A DNA stretch of 64,000 nt from Batillaria attramentaria (Eukaryota; Mollusca; Gastropoda; Batillariidae). The DNA lies in NCBI GenBank assembly GCA_018292915.2, contig JACVVK020000466.1, positions 411,001 to 475,000 of the forward strand. The letters run 5' to 3'. Position 1 is the first letter of the stretch, and each line of letters opens with the position of its first letter. Below the pieces are notes generated by a model. The model searched no databases. It saw nothing but the letters and a program-made list of their open reading frames with translations, and was not told the origin of the DNA. The position numbers were made by a program, and so were the translations under genes. Below are positions 51,176 through 63,543 of this stretch, in pieces.

Positions 51176-51639
51176 CTGTGAACAACAAAAATAGTTCGAC
51201 ATCTTCCATGTTCTATTCATGTAGTGTTGGTATAGGCGGTGTGAATAAAATTGATGTAAGACTTAATTTCGTTGCCTTTGGTGTGTCTGGTAGAAGTATG
51301 AGTCGTTATAACAAATTATTAAAAAACATACCTACAATGTGAATGTCATTGTTTAGCAATATTAATTACTAAACACTATCCCATTCAACAACCACTCCTT
51401 AGACTGGGTGAAATTAAAGAAAAAGAAAAAACAGTGAGGTGAAAACACTATGCATGAAACGTTTTACACACCACCTCACCCCCCCCCCACCCCCACCCCA
51501 ACAAACAAAGAAATCATTTTACAGACTAGATACACAATCTCAGAAACTACCATAATCAAATTATGCAAAATAATAAAATAACTGACAAAGTGAGCAAACG
51601 TTAGTGGGTTTTCTTGTGGTTTGCAACCCTCTAGGACAC

Positions 51640-51647
<8 letters not shown>

Positions 51648-51713
<66 letters not shown>
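51648..51713. repeat. (GT)n downstream of gene G
   Basis: Pure dinucleotide run. Confidence 0.95.
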
Positions 51714-51716
<3 letters not shown>

Positions 51717-52174
51717 CGTAAATCTATAACTGTATGGTAACATTACGTTTTCAAATCACGTTTTCAGTGTGTGTTAGACCGGTGTGTTTTAGACTGCATA
51801 TACATACATGTGTATCAAAGGGTGGATCAAACAGGCATAGAACTTGATTTCCGAAAACTGTTCCAGAGTAGAGTTTGTTATTCGGAATTCAATAGATCTA
51901 CTACGGATTACTTGTACAGTCAGTCGGACTGAAGAACGTGTTTTGTTTGTTAAGGGGTGAAAACAGATGGTTTTAAGATTTTTCTTGAAAGTTTCAAGGG
52001 AGGGTGACTGGCGGAGAGAATGAGGGAGGGAATTCCAGGCTAAAAGGCGTATGAGAATGCTCGAGTTCCAACGGTAGATAGTCTATAGATAGATAGATAT
52101 ACAAACAGCAGACACCCGCAAAGCGAATGATTCAGTCGGGCCTGCTTTGGATTCTTGTTTGTCGTATACGTTAT

Positions 52175-53737
52175 CTACCGCCACTTGCCTCTTGGGTTGT
52201 AGACACTGGAGGCGGTCATGTGACTGTAGTTGGCTCTCCTGGCGCTGGCTGCAGCCAATCGCTGCCGGCCGTCATGATTCGGAAACCCGTAGCCACTGCC
52301 GTTATCTTCTGCTCCTTGACTGACGCCTCTCTGTAACAATAAAATGATTTAGTATTTCGTTTGCTTTCAGTGCGGTAGCTTTTATGAAAAGCCAGCCAAG
52401 AGAAAACTGTCGTCCGGTGGGTGGGGTCGTAGGAAGTTGTAGATTCCTTAATTTTTAGTTCTAATTCTGATGTGATTGTTCCCTTAGTTCACCATCATCA
52501 TCAATATCATCATCATCATCATCATTAATATTAATACTGTATTTATTCATTTAAATTTTTATTATTTTCCGTTCTTTGGCTTTGTTGGTTCGAAGACAAA
52601 ATAGGACCGGTAGATTGGATGGCGCTGCACCGCGGCGACGCGCTTTCCTTGAGGGAAGCAGTCACAATGACATAAACACATTACAATCACGTGGTGCAAA
52701 GGGTCAGCTCAGCTATTTAAATTTCGGAATTTAGAAATGCATTTATTTTTCAGATTTGGTGGGCTGAACATTTCCAAAGCAGAGGGGGAGGAAGCCGGAG
52801 CACCCCCGGACGATCTGTCCGAATGAACGGTGCCACATTCCAGAAGGAAAATTCTTTGCCCCGAGTGTGACTCGAACCCCTGACCTCTCGCATTGGTGAC
52901 AAGTCTCTTAACCACTAGACCACCGACCACCCCGTCAAATGCAAATCAAACCAATGTCTGATTACCAGATTGCAGCATACTAGCTTGTAAAGAGTTAAAC
53001 GAGTAGAAGCTTACTCCAATGGCTTGTTCGTCGATCTCGTGATAAGGATTGTCCGACAGGTCGACTACCCTGTTGGCATCACCCGGTGAGGAGTTGGTGT
53101 AGGCGCCAGCTAGCTGGGTATCTGGTCTTGTATCAGAGGTGTAGCGAAGACTGGTGTAGTGTTGCTCCACTGCTGGTCCCGGGGTACCCGTAGTTGTGTT
53201 CGTGTTGGGTCGCAGTTTTCGTCTAGGTACACGAAGTAGGATATGATGCAGTGTAACATAATACATAGCGTACGTATATCGTGTACCTCGTCAAATGCGA
53301 GTCAATATTCCTGTCACGTATTACTACATCTGTAGGTCTTGACGGACTCATAGATAAAATATGTCACAATGGTTTTAGATGTTAGGTTTACCAACCAAAT
53401 TCATGACAGTGGTTGCAAAATGTATTAACTTCCCGACGTTTCGGAGCTGAAACAATATAGTGTCAGGGTGGGTGTTTGGGACTTTAACGTCCTTTTCCGC
53501 TACATATCGGTGATAACGTAGGGTCAGGAGTATCAGAAGCCCAAGTCCATAGTCAAACAGTTCACAGACAGAGGCAGCAACAAAAACTTCTAAAACATAT
53601 ACCTTGTAAGTGACGCTGTTTGTTTCTTCTGAAATTGTAGTTTTTCCGTCAAAATGTAGCTTTTTGTGTGATATGAAGGTACTGAAATAAAGTTATACAA
53701 CCGTGTAGGGCTGAGTTAGAGTCGGACGTCAGTGACT

Positions 53738-53770
<33 letters not shown>

Positions 53771-54854
53771 TTTTGAAATGCTAGTGTTTCTGTCAAAATG
53801 AGCTTTTTGTGTGATATGAATGTACTGAAATAAAGTAATAAAGCCGCTCGGGGCTGAGTTAGAGTTGGACGTATCTAGTGGTATTTCAAGTTTAGTCTCC
53901 ACCATGCCACATTTACCCCAGACAAAATCCAACAACCAGACCGAGGATCAGCACACCACCTCCGATTGCTGCTCCAAATGGAAGTGTGACTGGTCGATCG
54001 GTGTTTTCTGCAACCAAACCGATGTCGAATTATATGCTGCGTTGGGGTCAAAATCACATTCCATAATGTTCATTATTTTTTACTGGATTTTGTTAATCTG
54101 TTTCTTTCCAGCTTGTCATGGTATGGTCCAATTTGCTTTAACACGTACTGCTAAGCTGGTTTGAAGTGAACCAGTTTGCATGATGAATTCGCAATGATAG
54201 GTGAATTTAGTGAATGAATGCATGTGCTCCTTCGATAAGAAGCAGTGTCTCTAAGCCATCAGCACCTGAAGATCTTACTTATTTTTATCCAATGACATGA
54301 TGACACTGTTACCTAGAGGCATGCAGAATGGTTCAGTCACAGTGGTGTTATACTCTGGGTAATTGTGTCTTTATCATAGTATTTCTTGATATGTCGGCTT
54401 TAAAAGAGAGAGAAACGTCTTGAAGCATTCATGCAAAACGGGAAACGTGCGCAGTATTACTATGTTTCGGATTGCCAAGGGGCGGAAGAGTTAGTACATA
54501 CCTGTGATGGGAGGAGTGGTTTCTTTTACATCTGTTGTTTTCTGGTGTGCTGTTGGTCCGAGCATACCTGTAGTTTCCTGGATGCCTGTAGATGCCCAGT
54601 GTTTTTGTGTGGTTAATCTCGAGGACGTTGATGTGTGACGAGATGTAGAGGTCAACGTTTCTTGTGGTGTGGGTCTAGTATGATAAGTAGTCTTACCGAC
54701 TGTTGTATTCAGTGGGCCACAGGTCACCTGAAAACGGCTGGTTGCTGGGGAAATATGAACAAAATCTAACGAGAGAATAGATCCAGGTAACTTATGACGC
54801 AAGTATTCACAGTCCAACGTCTGACAAGGTAATCCCGGTTTCCTGTGGTTAATG

Positions 54855-54931
<77 letters not shown>

Positions 54932-56216
54932 AAGGGGTGGGGGATTAGTCACGGCAAAGAGTAGACTGGCTTTGTCCCGAGGTAAGTTCTCATCTACACA
55001 ACTGTAGATAGCACATGTGAAGGGAAACAACTCTAACTAGCCGTAAGTCATCTTTCATGTGAATTAGTTGTACACGTATTGGTTTAATCTGATTTTTTCT
55101 TTTGCAGCCTTTTTTTTTCAATACAATACAACAATGTTTACTCAAAACAACTAAAACAGTAGTATAATCACGATCGCGTGTACTCCTATATCGTAACAAT
55201 TTGGCGGGAGATGAGCTGACGTGTGAGGATGTAATTCTGTGATTCAATCCGATTTGAAGAAGGGAGAAGGGTGTATAGGCGGGTTACAAATGAGTACGTG
55301 TGTGTGTAGTGTTGTAGAAATGTCGTTTACCTAGTATATCAATGGACTGCTTTCCACTCGATCCAGGACTTTCTGTTCTGGTGCCGAGGATAATCTGTAT
55401 GTGATCAAGTTCTCCATCAAAAACCTCTGCCCAGCCGTTCACGAACGGTGGATTGTCTATATTCAAGATTTTGTCTACTCCATTGAGACTCCCACTTATG
55501 TTAAGTAGATGTTTTGGTCCTTCGTTGAAAACATTAACGTAAAAAGGTTGCTTTTGTGATGAGACACTGCAGCTGCAGACTTGGGAGGACGTCTGATTGT
55601 TTATCAATCTAACCGCCTTCAAAGACACGTTGAAATTCTTGCAAGCGTCCTTGAGTTCCGCCTCAGCATCTGTAAGCACACAAAGGTTAATACAAAATCA
55701 GTCTTACATGTGAGACACAGTAAATTATTTTCATTATTATCAGCAGGTAGTAACTAATCATGAGCTATTAGTAAATTACTTAATAATTAATCGTGATGTA
55801 AACCCATAAGAGAGACAAAGGGTGCTCTCGACATATGGAATTACTGGCATCGGTGGGAAGTGCGGAAACTAAGCTTTACTATCATATGGAGCTTGAGATA
55901 TGTTTGTTGAAATACTGCTGTGGAAATGCAGCCATTTCTGTACATGCTGTTGCTGTATTCGTGTGACATGGGAGTTACACAGTATGGCGTGTTTGTAGTG
56001 AACACTCGATCTTTATTACATGTCTACAAACTATGAAACTTTGAAACCTACACAGATGATGTATTAGATGCTTAAGCGATAAAAGTGACCCTCACCAGGG
56101 TTTTTTCGAAAGTGGCTATGTCCACATTTTGTGGGATTCCATCATACTTAGTGTATGATTAGTGTAAAATGATTAGGTAGTGAGGATAAGTGAGTGTAGC
56201 TGAAAACACCACACCA

Positions 56217-56269
<53 letters not shown>

Positions 56270-56296
56270 CTACCAGCACTACCACCATCACCTGAG

Positions 56297-56338
<42 letters not shown>

Positions 56339-57160
56339 CTACCAGCACTACCACCATCACCTGAGAGATACAGTGAAAGCGAGAGATATCACATGAAGAA
56401 CAGTTGCACCGCACCACTATCATCAACTTCATGCATTATTTCTTGGACTCTGAATTGTACCTGCAGAGCCAGCCATGTACTACCGGTTGCATACTTTTTC
56501 ATGTGTGTGATACATGGATTGGGTCTACCTGGACATTTTTAGTATAGCCAGCACGCCTATTTAGTTAGTTACTGAAGTTAGTTTGCTTTTACTATTCAGT
56601 CGAAGGAAGCAACACTTCTGTACATGCTGTTGCTGTATTTACCACCTTGATGAGGTAAGTGCATGTATTCCAAGAGAACTTTCAGAAACTGTGGTCCTTC
56701 GAGAGTCAGGGGAGTGCAACAGCGTACCCCTGTTGTTGGCGTGATACCCAGTACACCCAGCAACGCCATACATGATTCTAATGCTCGGGTCGTGAGTTCG
56801 TATCCCGGCTTCAGCCAAATATTTGTGCTGGCTTTTCCATCGTTGCCCTGTCTTTTATATCACCCGTATGTGGTTGAAAAGGACGTTAAACACCAAACAC
56901 CCACCCACCCCACCCCCGCTTTACATTAGCTCAGCATTGTCGTGGGATCAAGGCGGTAAACAGTTGTAGCAAGTCATCCAGTATCTTCCTCACTGCACGT
57001 AAAATAGTAACATGATTAGCGCTGTCGCAAGACTCAGTATACTATGATCAACGCCACGCCTTCAGCTATTATCTCTGAAAATAAAACTTTAAAAAATAGA
57101 TAGAAACTACTCACATGCAATTGTAGCAGAAACCAACATATACAAAATCTTTCCGTTCAT
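52175..57160 (-). CDS. Gene G: E/F paralog with truncated tail
   Basis: Exons 57115-57160, 55331-55669, 54502-54744, 53917-54007, 53015-53222 and 52175-52330 join in frame to 360 aa. The signal-peptide exon is 46 bp, a 12-bp in-frame loss relative to E (VSATISATIA becomes VSATIA). Ectodomain 1 has [15 protein letters not shown] and ends GKQSIDI. The stalk is Thr/Ser-rich. The last exon has a 16-bp deletion against E and F between two ACAAC repeats, shifting the frame so the protein stops after VYNPRGKWR and loses YNVL and IYDK. SGYGLL has become SGYGFP and YSHV has become YSHM, so motif decay is wider than the one deletion. YTSL and YHEI remain. It may be a signalling-altered receptor or a gene on its way to pseudogene. 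Confidence 0.75.
52745..52935 (-). mobile_element. tRNA-derived SINE of a different family, minus strand
   Basis: The minus strand reads GGTGGTCTAGTGGTTAAGAG (box A) and GGGTTCGAGTCACACTCGGG (box B), then a body unlike the other SINEs (CATTCCGGAATGTGGCACC-like region and GGTGCTCCGGC). It lies between the two cytoplasmic exons of gene G. Confidence 0.65.
53628..53875. repeat. ~145-bp tandem duplication in intron of gene G
   Basis: AATGTAGCTTTTTGTGTGAT near 53653 and the matching AATGAGCTTTTTGTGTGATA near 53797; E and F have one copy each (34540, 41507). Confidence 0.7.
56222..56340. repeat. Two (CA)n runs in a ~70-bp tandem duplication, gene G intron 1
   Basis: CTACCAGCACTACCACCATC follows each (CA)n run, so the segment was duplicated once with its microsatellite. 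Confidence 0.9.
56765..56915 (+). mobile_element. tRNA-derived SINE, 5'-truncated, in first intron region of gene G
   Basis: Same truncated element as 37375-37520 (GATTCTAATGCTCGGGTCGT ... AAAAGGACGTTAAACACC). It lies between the signal-peptide and ectodomain exons. Confidence 0.7.
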
Positions 57161-57584
57161 CTTTGAATCACCGTGATGTGTTTAATTATGTGCCCGGAAT
57201 GTGTCACTGGCGATTAATCATGCCTGAAGCAAACTCCAAATCAAATCTGATGGGTAGCCAAAACGGGAAAAAAAAATCGCAAAACTGCGATGTAGGATAC
57301 TGTTTCGGTCTCAGTCACGTGTTTGTGGCCATGTGATATCAGTAGATGCTGCTCAATGTGAAAGTGTTTACTCCATTTCCTGGTTTTACCAGTGCATGAC
57401 CGAATTCAGCACATCGGCCATTTGATTATTCTTTCCTGTTAGTGTCTCGTCCAGCACGAAACAAACAATCTAATGTGTCCTATACCGAACGCGAACATGG
57501 TATCATATTGGTTACTTGTTCAATTACGCTTTCAAGCAGCTGATGAAATAACAGTTTATCGTCTGCCCGTCGAGGAGGGTTGGT

Positions 57585-57755
57585 GGGGGTGGGTGTTTGG
57601 AGGTTTAACGCCCTTTTCCACCACATACGGGTGATATCAAAGATGGAGCAACGATGAAAAAGCCAGCACAAATATTTGGCCCCAGCCAGGATACGAACTC
57701 ACGACCCGAGCATTAGAAGTCCAACGCTCTACCATTCGGCCACCCCGGCTCCCCG
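57585..57755 (-). mobile_element. tRNA-derived SINE, minus strand
   Basis: The minus strand reads GCCGGGGTGGCCGAATGGTA, GAGCGTTGGACTTCTAATGC, then CCAAATATTTGTGCTGGCTT and GGAAAAGGGCGTTAAACCTC. Near full length. Confidence 0.75.
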
Positions 57756-58156
57756 CCTGTCGACACAGTGTACGTGCCACTCCCCAGCATTATTATAATG
57801 TAGGGTGGTCGATGATTGGAATTGTTCTGATCGGGGTTAAACACATGGGCCGCTACGGTGCCGGACTAGTGTAGTCAGATACCGTATGATGCCTCCCGAC
57901 CCCCACTCCCCCTCCGTGCTCTAATTTTCTCTCTTTTCTCGGCCAAAATGTGTACTGAGTAATCGTTGTTTGTTGTCGTTGCTGTTGTTGTTGTTGGGGG
58001 GGGGGGGTATAGAATGATTGCACACACGTACAAACATACACACATACATACAAACATGCTTTCTTACGTACGTACATACATGTACATGTACAAACGTACG
58101 TAATTCTATACGTGTACATACAAACACATTCATGTAGGTGACACCACACACTTTAT

Positions 58157-58161
58157 ATACA

Positions 58162-58212
<51 letters not shown>

Positions 58213-58213
58213 A
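58157..58213. repeat. (TATC)n microsatellite
   Basis: Tetranucleotide run in the spacer between genes G and H. Confidence 0.95.
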
Positions 58214-58430
58214 TAAATAAAAGGTTTATACACTGTTATACACTGACACCGTGCAAGGTAGGGGAGCGGGTAGTGGTGCAGGGGCGATTACTCAGTAAGT
58301 TAAATGTAGGCGACAACACGTACAGGAAGAAGAACATCTAATGTAGTCAGCAATATTGGCCTACTACTTCTGTCATATACACACATGGCAGGACCCTGTC
58401 CCGCAGTCCCACACCACACGGACCACCATA

Positions 58431-58870
58431 GCATCATCTTACCATCATCCTCATCTCCATCATCATGCATAATAAAAATTGCCCCAGCTTCGTGGATTCC
58501 ACCCATTACCAGGGAGGAATACCACTGGAACCGGTAAAGAGTTGTGGCAGCAAAAACAAAAAATATCAGAACCGGTAAAGACCTCCACAGCATCATCTTA
58601 CCATCATCCTCATCTCCATCATCATGCATAATAAAAATTGCCCCAGCTCCGTGGATTCCACCCATTACCAGGGATGAATACCACTGGAACCGGTAAAGAG
58701 TTGTGGCAGCAAAAACAAAAAATATCAGAACCGGTAAAGACCTCCACAGCATCATCTTACCATCATCCTCATCTCCATCATCATGCATAATAAAAAATGC
58801 CCCAGCTCCGTGGATTCCACCCATTACCAGGGATGAATACCACTGGAACCGGTAAAGAGTTGTGGCAGCA
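58431..58870. repeat. 159-bp minisatellite, nearly three copies
   Basis: Copies begin at about 58431, 58590 and 58749 (GCATCATCTTACCATCATCC). The unit contains GGATTCCACCCATTACCAGG and AACCGGTAAAGAGTTGTGGC. As 159 is a multiple of three, the minus strand stays open for about 174 codons, which is probably a by-product rather than a gene. Confidence 0.85.
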
Positions 58871-59319
58871 AAAACAAAAACAAACCAAAAAATATCAGTT
58901 CTGTTTACTTCGGTTCAGTCTAGCTCACATCGGTTCAGTTCACATCAGTGTAGTTCTCACCACTTTTATTTACATCAGTTCCATACAATTTTCATTTTTG
59001 TTCAATTTCATTTCCATTCAATTTCATATCCATTCTAATCAGTTAAGTTCAATTTGGGTCAATTTATTGGGTTTGTTACTTGCATAGGTACTGGGTTTTT
59101 TCTTTTGTGTCAAACAAACCGTATGCAGTTTGCAAAGGCCAAAGGCCTCAAACGATACAAAAATTTCAAGGTTAGCTCAAGTTTGTTAAACAATGCTTTC
59201 TATATCGCCATTACATTCATCTCAGAAAAAAAACAAAAACAAAGCAAAGCATACCGAAGTTCTTCCCCGACTTTCGTGTCACATAGGTGACTGACAAATC
59301 TAGAAATCATTTCTTTAGT

Positions 59320-59470
59320 TTTGGGGAACTACGCGTAGATCCATACCCGCCTTCGTCAGTCTGATTCAAGTTATTGTATCTGCCTGATTAGCTTTCTTCA
59401 ACGCCAGAAGGCGGGGTGATCAACACTAAGCAGTCAGAAATTTTTATTCGGCTAAGAACACGTGTGCACG
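59320..59470 (-). pseudogene. Degenerate tail exon downstream of gene H
   Basis: The minus strand keeps CCCCGCCTTCTGGCGTTGAA and CAGACTGACGAAGGCGGGTA in the same order as 49540-49700 and the intact exon 51039-51175, but has in-frame stops. It lies just downstream of the intact terminal exon of H at 60077-60165. Confidence 0.5.
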
Positions 59471-59804
59471 TCAAGTGTCCTTAACGTTTAGTCGGGCTAT
59501 TGTTCATTGTTAAACTCACTGCTCCCTTTCTGAGTTTCTTTTCCAAAATGGCTGCGCCAATACGGCCTTGAAGTTTATGAATGGGCTAGTTAAAGATCAG
59601 TTCTTAATGGTAGTGTCCGGTTTAACACGAAACAAACAAAGTAGTCAGTCATACGCCAAAACACCAATCAACAGTGAATATTCTGGACCTACGTCCTTCT
59701 CCGCCAGGTGTTAGTGGTCATGATAACAGCGCGTTTAATTAAGGGAAATGTCATCTAGCAACATACACTAATAATACTAAAAATTAAGTGAAATCCTTTC
59801 AGAC

Positions 59805-59935
59805 CACGGGTCGTGAGTTCGTATCCCGGCAGGGGCCAAATATTTGTGCTGGCTTTTTCATCGTTGCTCCGTCTTTGATATCACCTGTATGTGGTGGAAA
59901 AGGACGTTAAACCCCCAAACACCCACCCCTACCCA
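59805..59935 (+). mobile_element. tRNA-derived SINE, 5'-truncated
   Basis: Begins at CGGGTCGTGAGTTCGTATCC (box B region) and continues to GTGGTGGAAAAGGACGTTAA. Confidence 0.7.
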
Positions 59936-60076
59936 CCCTTTCAGACCATGAAGTAGACACAGTTCTAAAATGTTGAGTGATACTGGTAAAAGACGTTTCA
60001 TCACTGTCATTTTCAGTTTTAGGAAACGGTTGTAGATGACCGTTTTCTGTCTGTATTCCTTTTGCAGGTCTTCAAG

Positions 60077-60255
60077 CTAGATGTTGACTTGTTTGATGGG
60101 TTCTTCGACATCAGGAGGCGGGGCGATCAGTTCCAGGTAGTCGTTTGATTGGCCAGGATGCTCCACTTTAATAAAAGAGAAACAAAGTTCAGCATAATAA
60201 ATGTTTGGGGATTTTTTGTTTGTTAGTTGGCTTTGTGGTTGTTGTTGTTGTTGTT

Positions 60256-60289
<34 letters not shown>

Positions 60290-63200
60290 ATGATGATGTT
60301 GTTTGTTTGTTTGTTTGTTTGTTTGTTTTGTTTGCTTCTTTAGTTTTTGTTTTGTTCCTTTTTTATTTATTTTTATTTTTTATTTATTTTTGGTCTGCCG
60401 CTCCAGAGTAATATTTCTATTAATTTAATACACGCTAAGTCAAATGTATGTAGGCTACCAGCTGACCTGACAAATCCACCAGACGACGCTCGTCAACCTC
60501 ATTATAGATGCGCGACAGAGTGGCGGAGTTCCTTGCGTCAGTCAGGTTACGGTTTCGGAGCGCTTCCGGTATGATCCCAGTGTACATAGTGATCTCCCTT
60601 TGTCGTCTGGGCAAGGGACGCTCGTACACCTGCCCTGTAGTGTAGTAGGAAGTAATGTGTATCAAGGAATAGTATGTGGCAGAACAAATCAGATTCTTTT
60701 TTTTTTTTTAAAGAGAAAGGCTATTAAAGTTTGGGGAGAGTTTCATCAGAAGGCAGATTTTCGTTCTATAGGCTCTTATTACAGTGCTCTTGAATTTTGA
60801 ATCATACATGTCGGGATCTTGAGGGGTAGGTCAGCTTCAAGGGGACGATGAAATGTTAAGAGTGTCGGGTAGTAAAAATTTACCTAAATGTCACATTTTG
60901 ATTTCTTGAAGTCACACACCAACTGCATGGGGTTTTTGAAGTACCCTGTTTTGTGCTAGTTTGTAGTGATTTTTGTTGTCACGAAAAAAAACACACAAAA
61001 AAACGTGATTTGGGTGAAGTCGCCTAACCAGAAGTGGACTAGCATTACTTTGCTAGGCCTGAACGGAAAGGAAACATTCAAACTCCTGACGGATACGTGC
61101 CCTTGAATGCTGCATGGCAATTTTTGTTTCTAGGGGTAGCCGGGATGGCCGGATGGTAGAGCGTTGGACTTTCAATGCTCGGGTCGAGAGTTCGAATCCC
61201 AGCTGGGGGCCAAATATTGTGCTGGCCTTTTTCTCTTTGTCCCGTGTTTGTTATTACACTGTACCCTTACGTGGTGGAAAAGGACGTTAAACTCCCAAAT
61301 AAACACACACCCTTTTGTTTCTAGATTGAAGCATTTTAGGGGTGACTATGGTGCCTGAGGCAAATAGTGAATAGACAGGCATTTTGAGGCTTCGTGAATT
61401 TGTATACCTGCAACTACGAAAAACAAAAAAAAAAACAGAAAAAAAAGAATACTTGCTGCAATAAACATTTTTCCACGAATAGAGAAAATAAATTGCGTGC
61501 ATGAAAGAAAGCAAACTAAAGAGACTGCATGGGTCGGTTACAAGTATGCTCCGTACTTCTCTTTCTCCGTATGTATATGGCAATAACAGCGACCACAGAT
61601 GCGATGAAGACAAGGCACCCAGTGACAAGACCAATGATCCAAAGTACCGATGAACCTGAAGAAAAGAAAACATATGAAAACATATGGGTCTCTGAGTTCT
61701 AGAATCGCAGCGTTGGTCACACAACTTAATCTGAATTTGCCTTTGGATTCTCAGTGCAGTATAGTCATTTGACATTTGGAACTAAACACTTTGATATTGT
61801 TTTAGTTCATATTTATCTAGACATGTGAATTTCAACTTCGTAAGTTAATGTGTTGTTTAACCACTTGCACCAGATGAAACTGCAAAAGAAAATACGACAC
61901 AGTTAATTAGTGATTACTATTCCTGCTTTCACCGGAAAAGTTTGTGTAGTAATAGTAGTATGTCTTATAGTCCACACAGAAACATTGATTTTTCGTAGCT
62001 TTTTGGAGATGCGATATTCTGATATTTTCCTTAGGATTACCGCCGTCATCAGAAGTATCCACTGGCTCGCCGAGACTAACGGAGCTTAGCTGGTACACGT
62101 TTGTGGTTCCTCTTCGTGCTGTAATGGTCGTGGATGTAGGACGAGACACGAGTCTCCCTGGCAGCCTTTGTGAAGAGCAGGTCAATCTAAAGGCATGTTT
62201 TGCTGTATGAAAGAAAACAATATAATCCGACTAAGAAATAACAAAACGGTGATGTGTTCACAACAGGCAGAAAATGGTCACTCCATTAACGTATGGGTAG
62301 ATTAAAACACCCCCCCCCCCCAAAAAAAAAAAAAAAAAAAAAAAAAACCACTATTTCATTTTTCACTATTTCAGAATCTACTGGGCTGACTGTAATCTGT
62401 ATCTTGCAGAGGGGAAAACTGAGATGAATTGTAAACACTTTGCATATCAATACACAGGTAATTTGCATACTTATTACAACAGCAATCCAACATGTAAGCG
62501 TTGCCATCCCGATTGCCATGCAGAGCATTCTGACTTTGTTGGGAAAACGACACTCCAACAACAATACTGGTTGGGTTGCTGCATAGGTGGTGGGAGAAAA
62601 AGAAAGTTTCCATGGGGTATGCTGCGTTGCAATAGACAGAAGCTCCATTATCAGTCTAAAATTTAAGAAAGACTGACTGGCTGAAACTTTATCCAAGGAG
62701 ACAGCTTACAAGTTACAGGAAATTCATCTTCGGATGAATTGCCCCTTGTGGGATAAATAAAGTGTTTTGACTTGACTTGACTTGACTTGACTTGACTATC
62801 CTACAGGCTGTTTTCTCCATTCTAAGTTGCATACGAAGTTACATTAATTGAATTGATTAATTACTTCACAGTGGATTGGTTACATATGAAAGAATAAAGA
62901 GACAGACAGACAGAGCGACAGAGCGTTGTCTTCTTTTTTTTTTTTTTTTTTTTTTGGGGGGGGGTTGTTTGTTTGTTGTTGTTTTTGTTGTTGTTTTTTT
63001 TTTTTTGGGGGGGGGGGGGGACGGTTGGGGGTTGTTGTTTTTCTTGTTGTTGTTGTTGTTGTTTTGTAATCGAGGACATACATTCGTAGGGGAAGAGATC
63101 CTTGTTAAACTCGTACCGTATATGTCAACTGCTTGCTTGTTACTCATACCAGACGCGTCTATAGTGTCGAAATGGATCTGCATGTGATCGATTTCTTCCG

Positions 63201-63446
63201 CAAACCTGACCCAGTGGACATGGTTAGGTATGTCAGTTTGTCCAACTGTGGTCCCGTCCAGATCCCATCTGAATTTAAGGAACGACCCGTTTCCTTCGTT
63301 CAAAGCATCGAAGTGAAAGGTCTGCTTCTTCGATGCGACACTGCAGCTGCAGATCCTGGGAGGAGAGGGGTGAGTCGACTGGTGCCTCAGTCTGACCAGT
63401 TTGAGAGACTTGTCAATTACATGACACGGGTTTATCTCCGAGGTGC
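60077..63446 (-). CDS. Gene H: receptor with E-type ectodomain and A-D-type tail, 5' end missing
   Basis: Exons 63117-63446 (ectodomain 1), 62041-62202 (FRLTCSSQRL, second ectodomain), 61557-61655 (transmembrane, IIGLVTGCLVFIASVVAV then RRKR), 60467-60634 and 60077-60165 (tail). These total 848 bp; with a 58-bp signal exon like its relatives the sum would be 302 codons, in frame. No signal exon is visible up to 64000. Ectodomain 1 has ICSCSVASKKQTFHF and ends NKQAVDIYG, like E-G. The tail VYERPLPRRQRE with MYTGI, IYNEV and DYLELI is like A-D. TMYTGI fits the ITSM form T-x-Y-x-x-I. If the GTCAGC donor at 60466 is not used, the frame instead reads through to a stop at 60435 (ending VAYIHLT). 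Confidence 0.7.
61135..61310 (+). mobile_element. tRNA-derived SINE, near full length
   Basis: GCCGGGATGGCCGGATGGTA, GAGCGTTGGACTTTCAATGC, box B GAGTTCGAATCCCAGC, then CCAAATATTGTGCTGGCC and GGAAAAGGACGTTAAACTCC. Best-preserved copy in the window, in an intron or flank of gene H. Confidence 0.8.
62725..62800 (+). mobile_element. LINE-like 3' tail with TGACT repeats
   Basis: GAATTGCCCCTTGTGGGATA then AATAAAGTGTTTTGACT and about six TGACT units, in an intron of gene H. Confidence 0.55.
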
Positions 63447-63543
63447 CTGGAAACATCGTAACGCTCAGCAAGCATGACAACATCTTAGGGGTAATATAAC
63501 AATCAAATGATATCATATTCTTCTGATTTAATCTGTTTTCAGG

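Larger units (their letters stand above)
30640..57565. repeat. Direct segmental duplications carrying genes E, F and G
   Basis: The block starting GATTGAAAGAGAGACCTGTG is at 30663 and 38170; the last exons are 7459 bp apart. The G copy shares the gene body and the upstream block (37970-38165 matches 57360-57565). E and F flanks are much more alike than their ectodomain exons. Confidence 0.85.
57760..60076. other. Spacer between genes G and H
   Basis: Holds the block shared with 48140-48880 (CGGGATTAAACCCAGAGGCCG-like and GTACATACATGTACATGT), (TATC)n, the 159-bp minisatellite, degenerate repeats, a broken tail exon and a SINE. No intact gene was seen. Confidence 0.6.

Noticed and set aside
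61135..61210. tRNA gene
   Set aside because: tRNA-like head with A and B boxes, but followed by the shared SINE body and 3' segment, as at seven other places; no proper acceptor stem.
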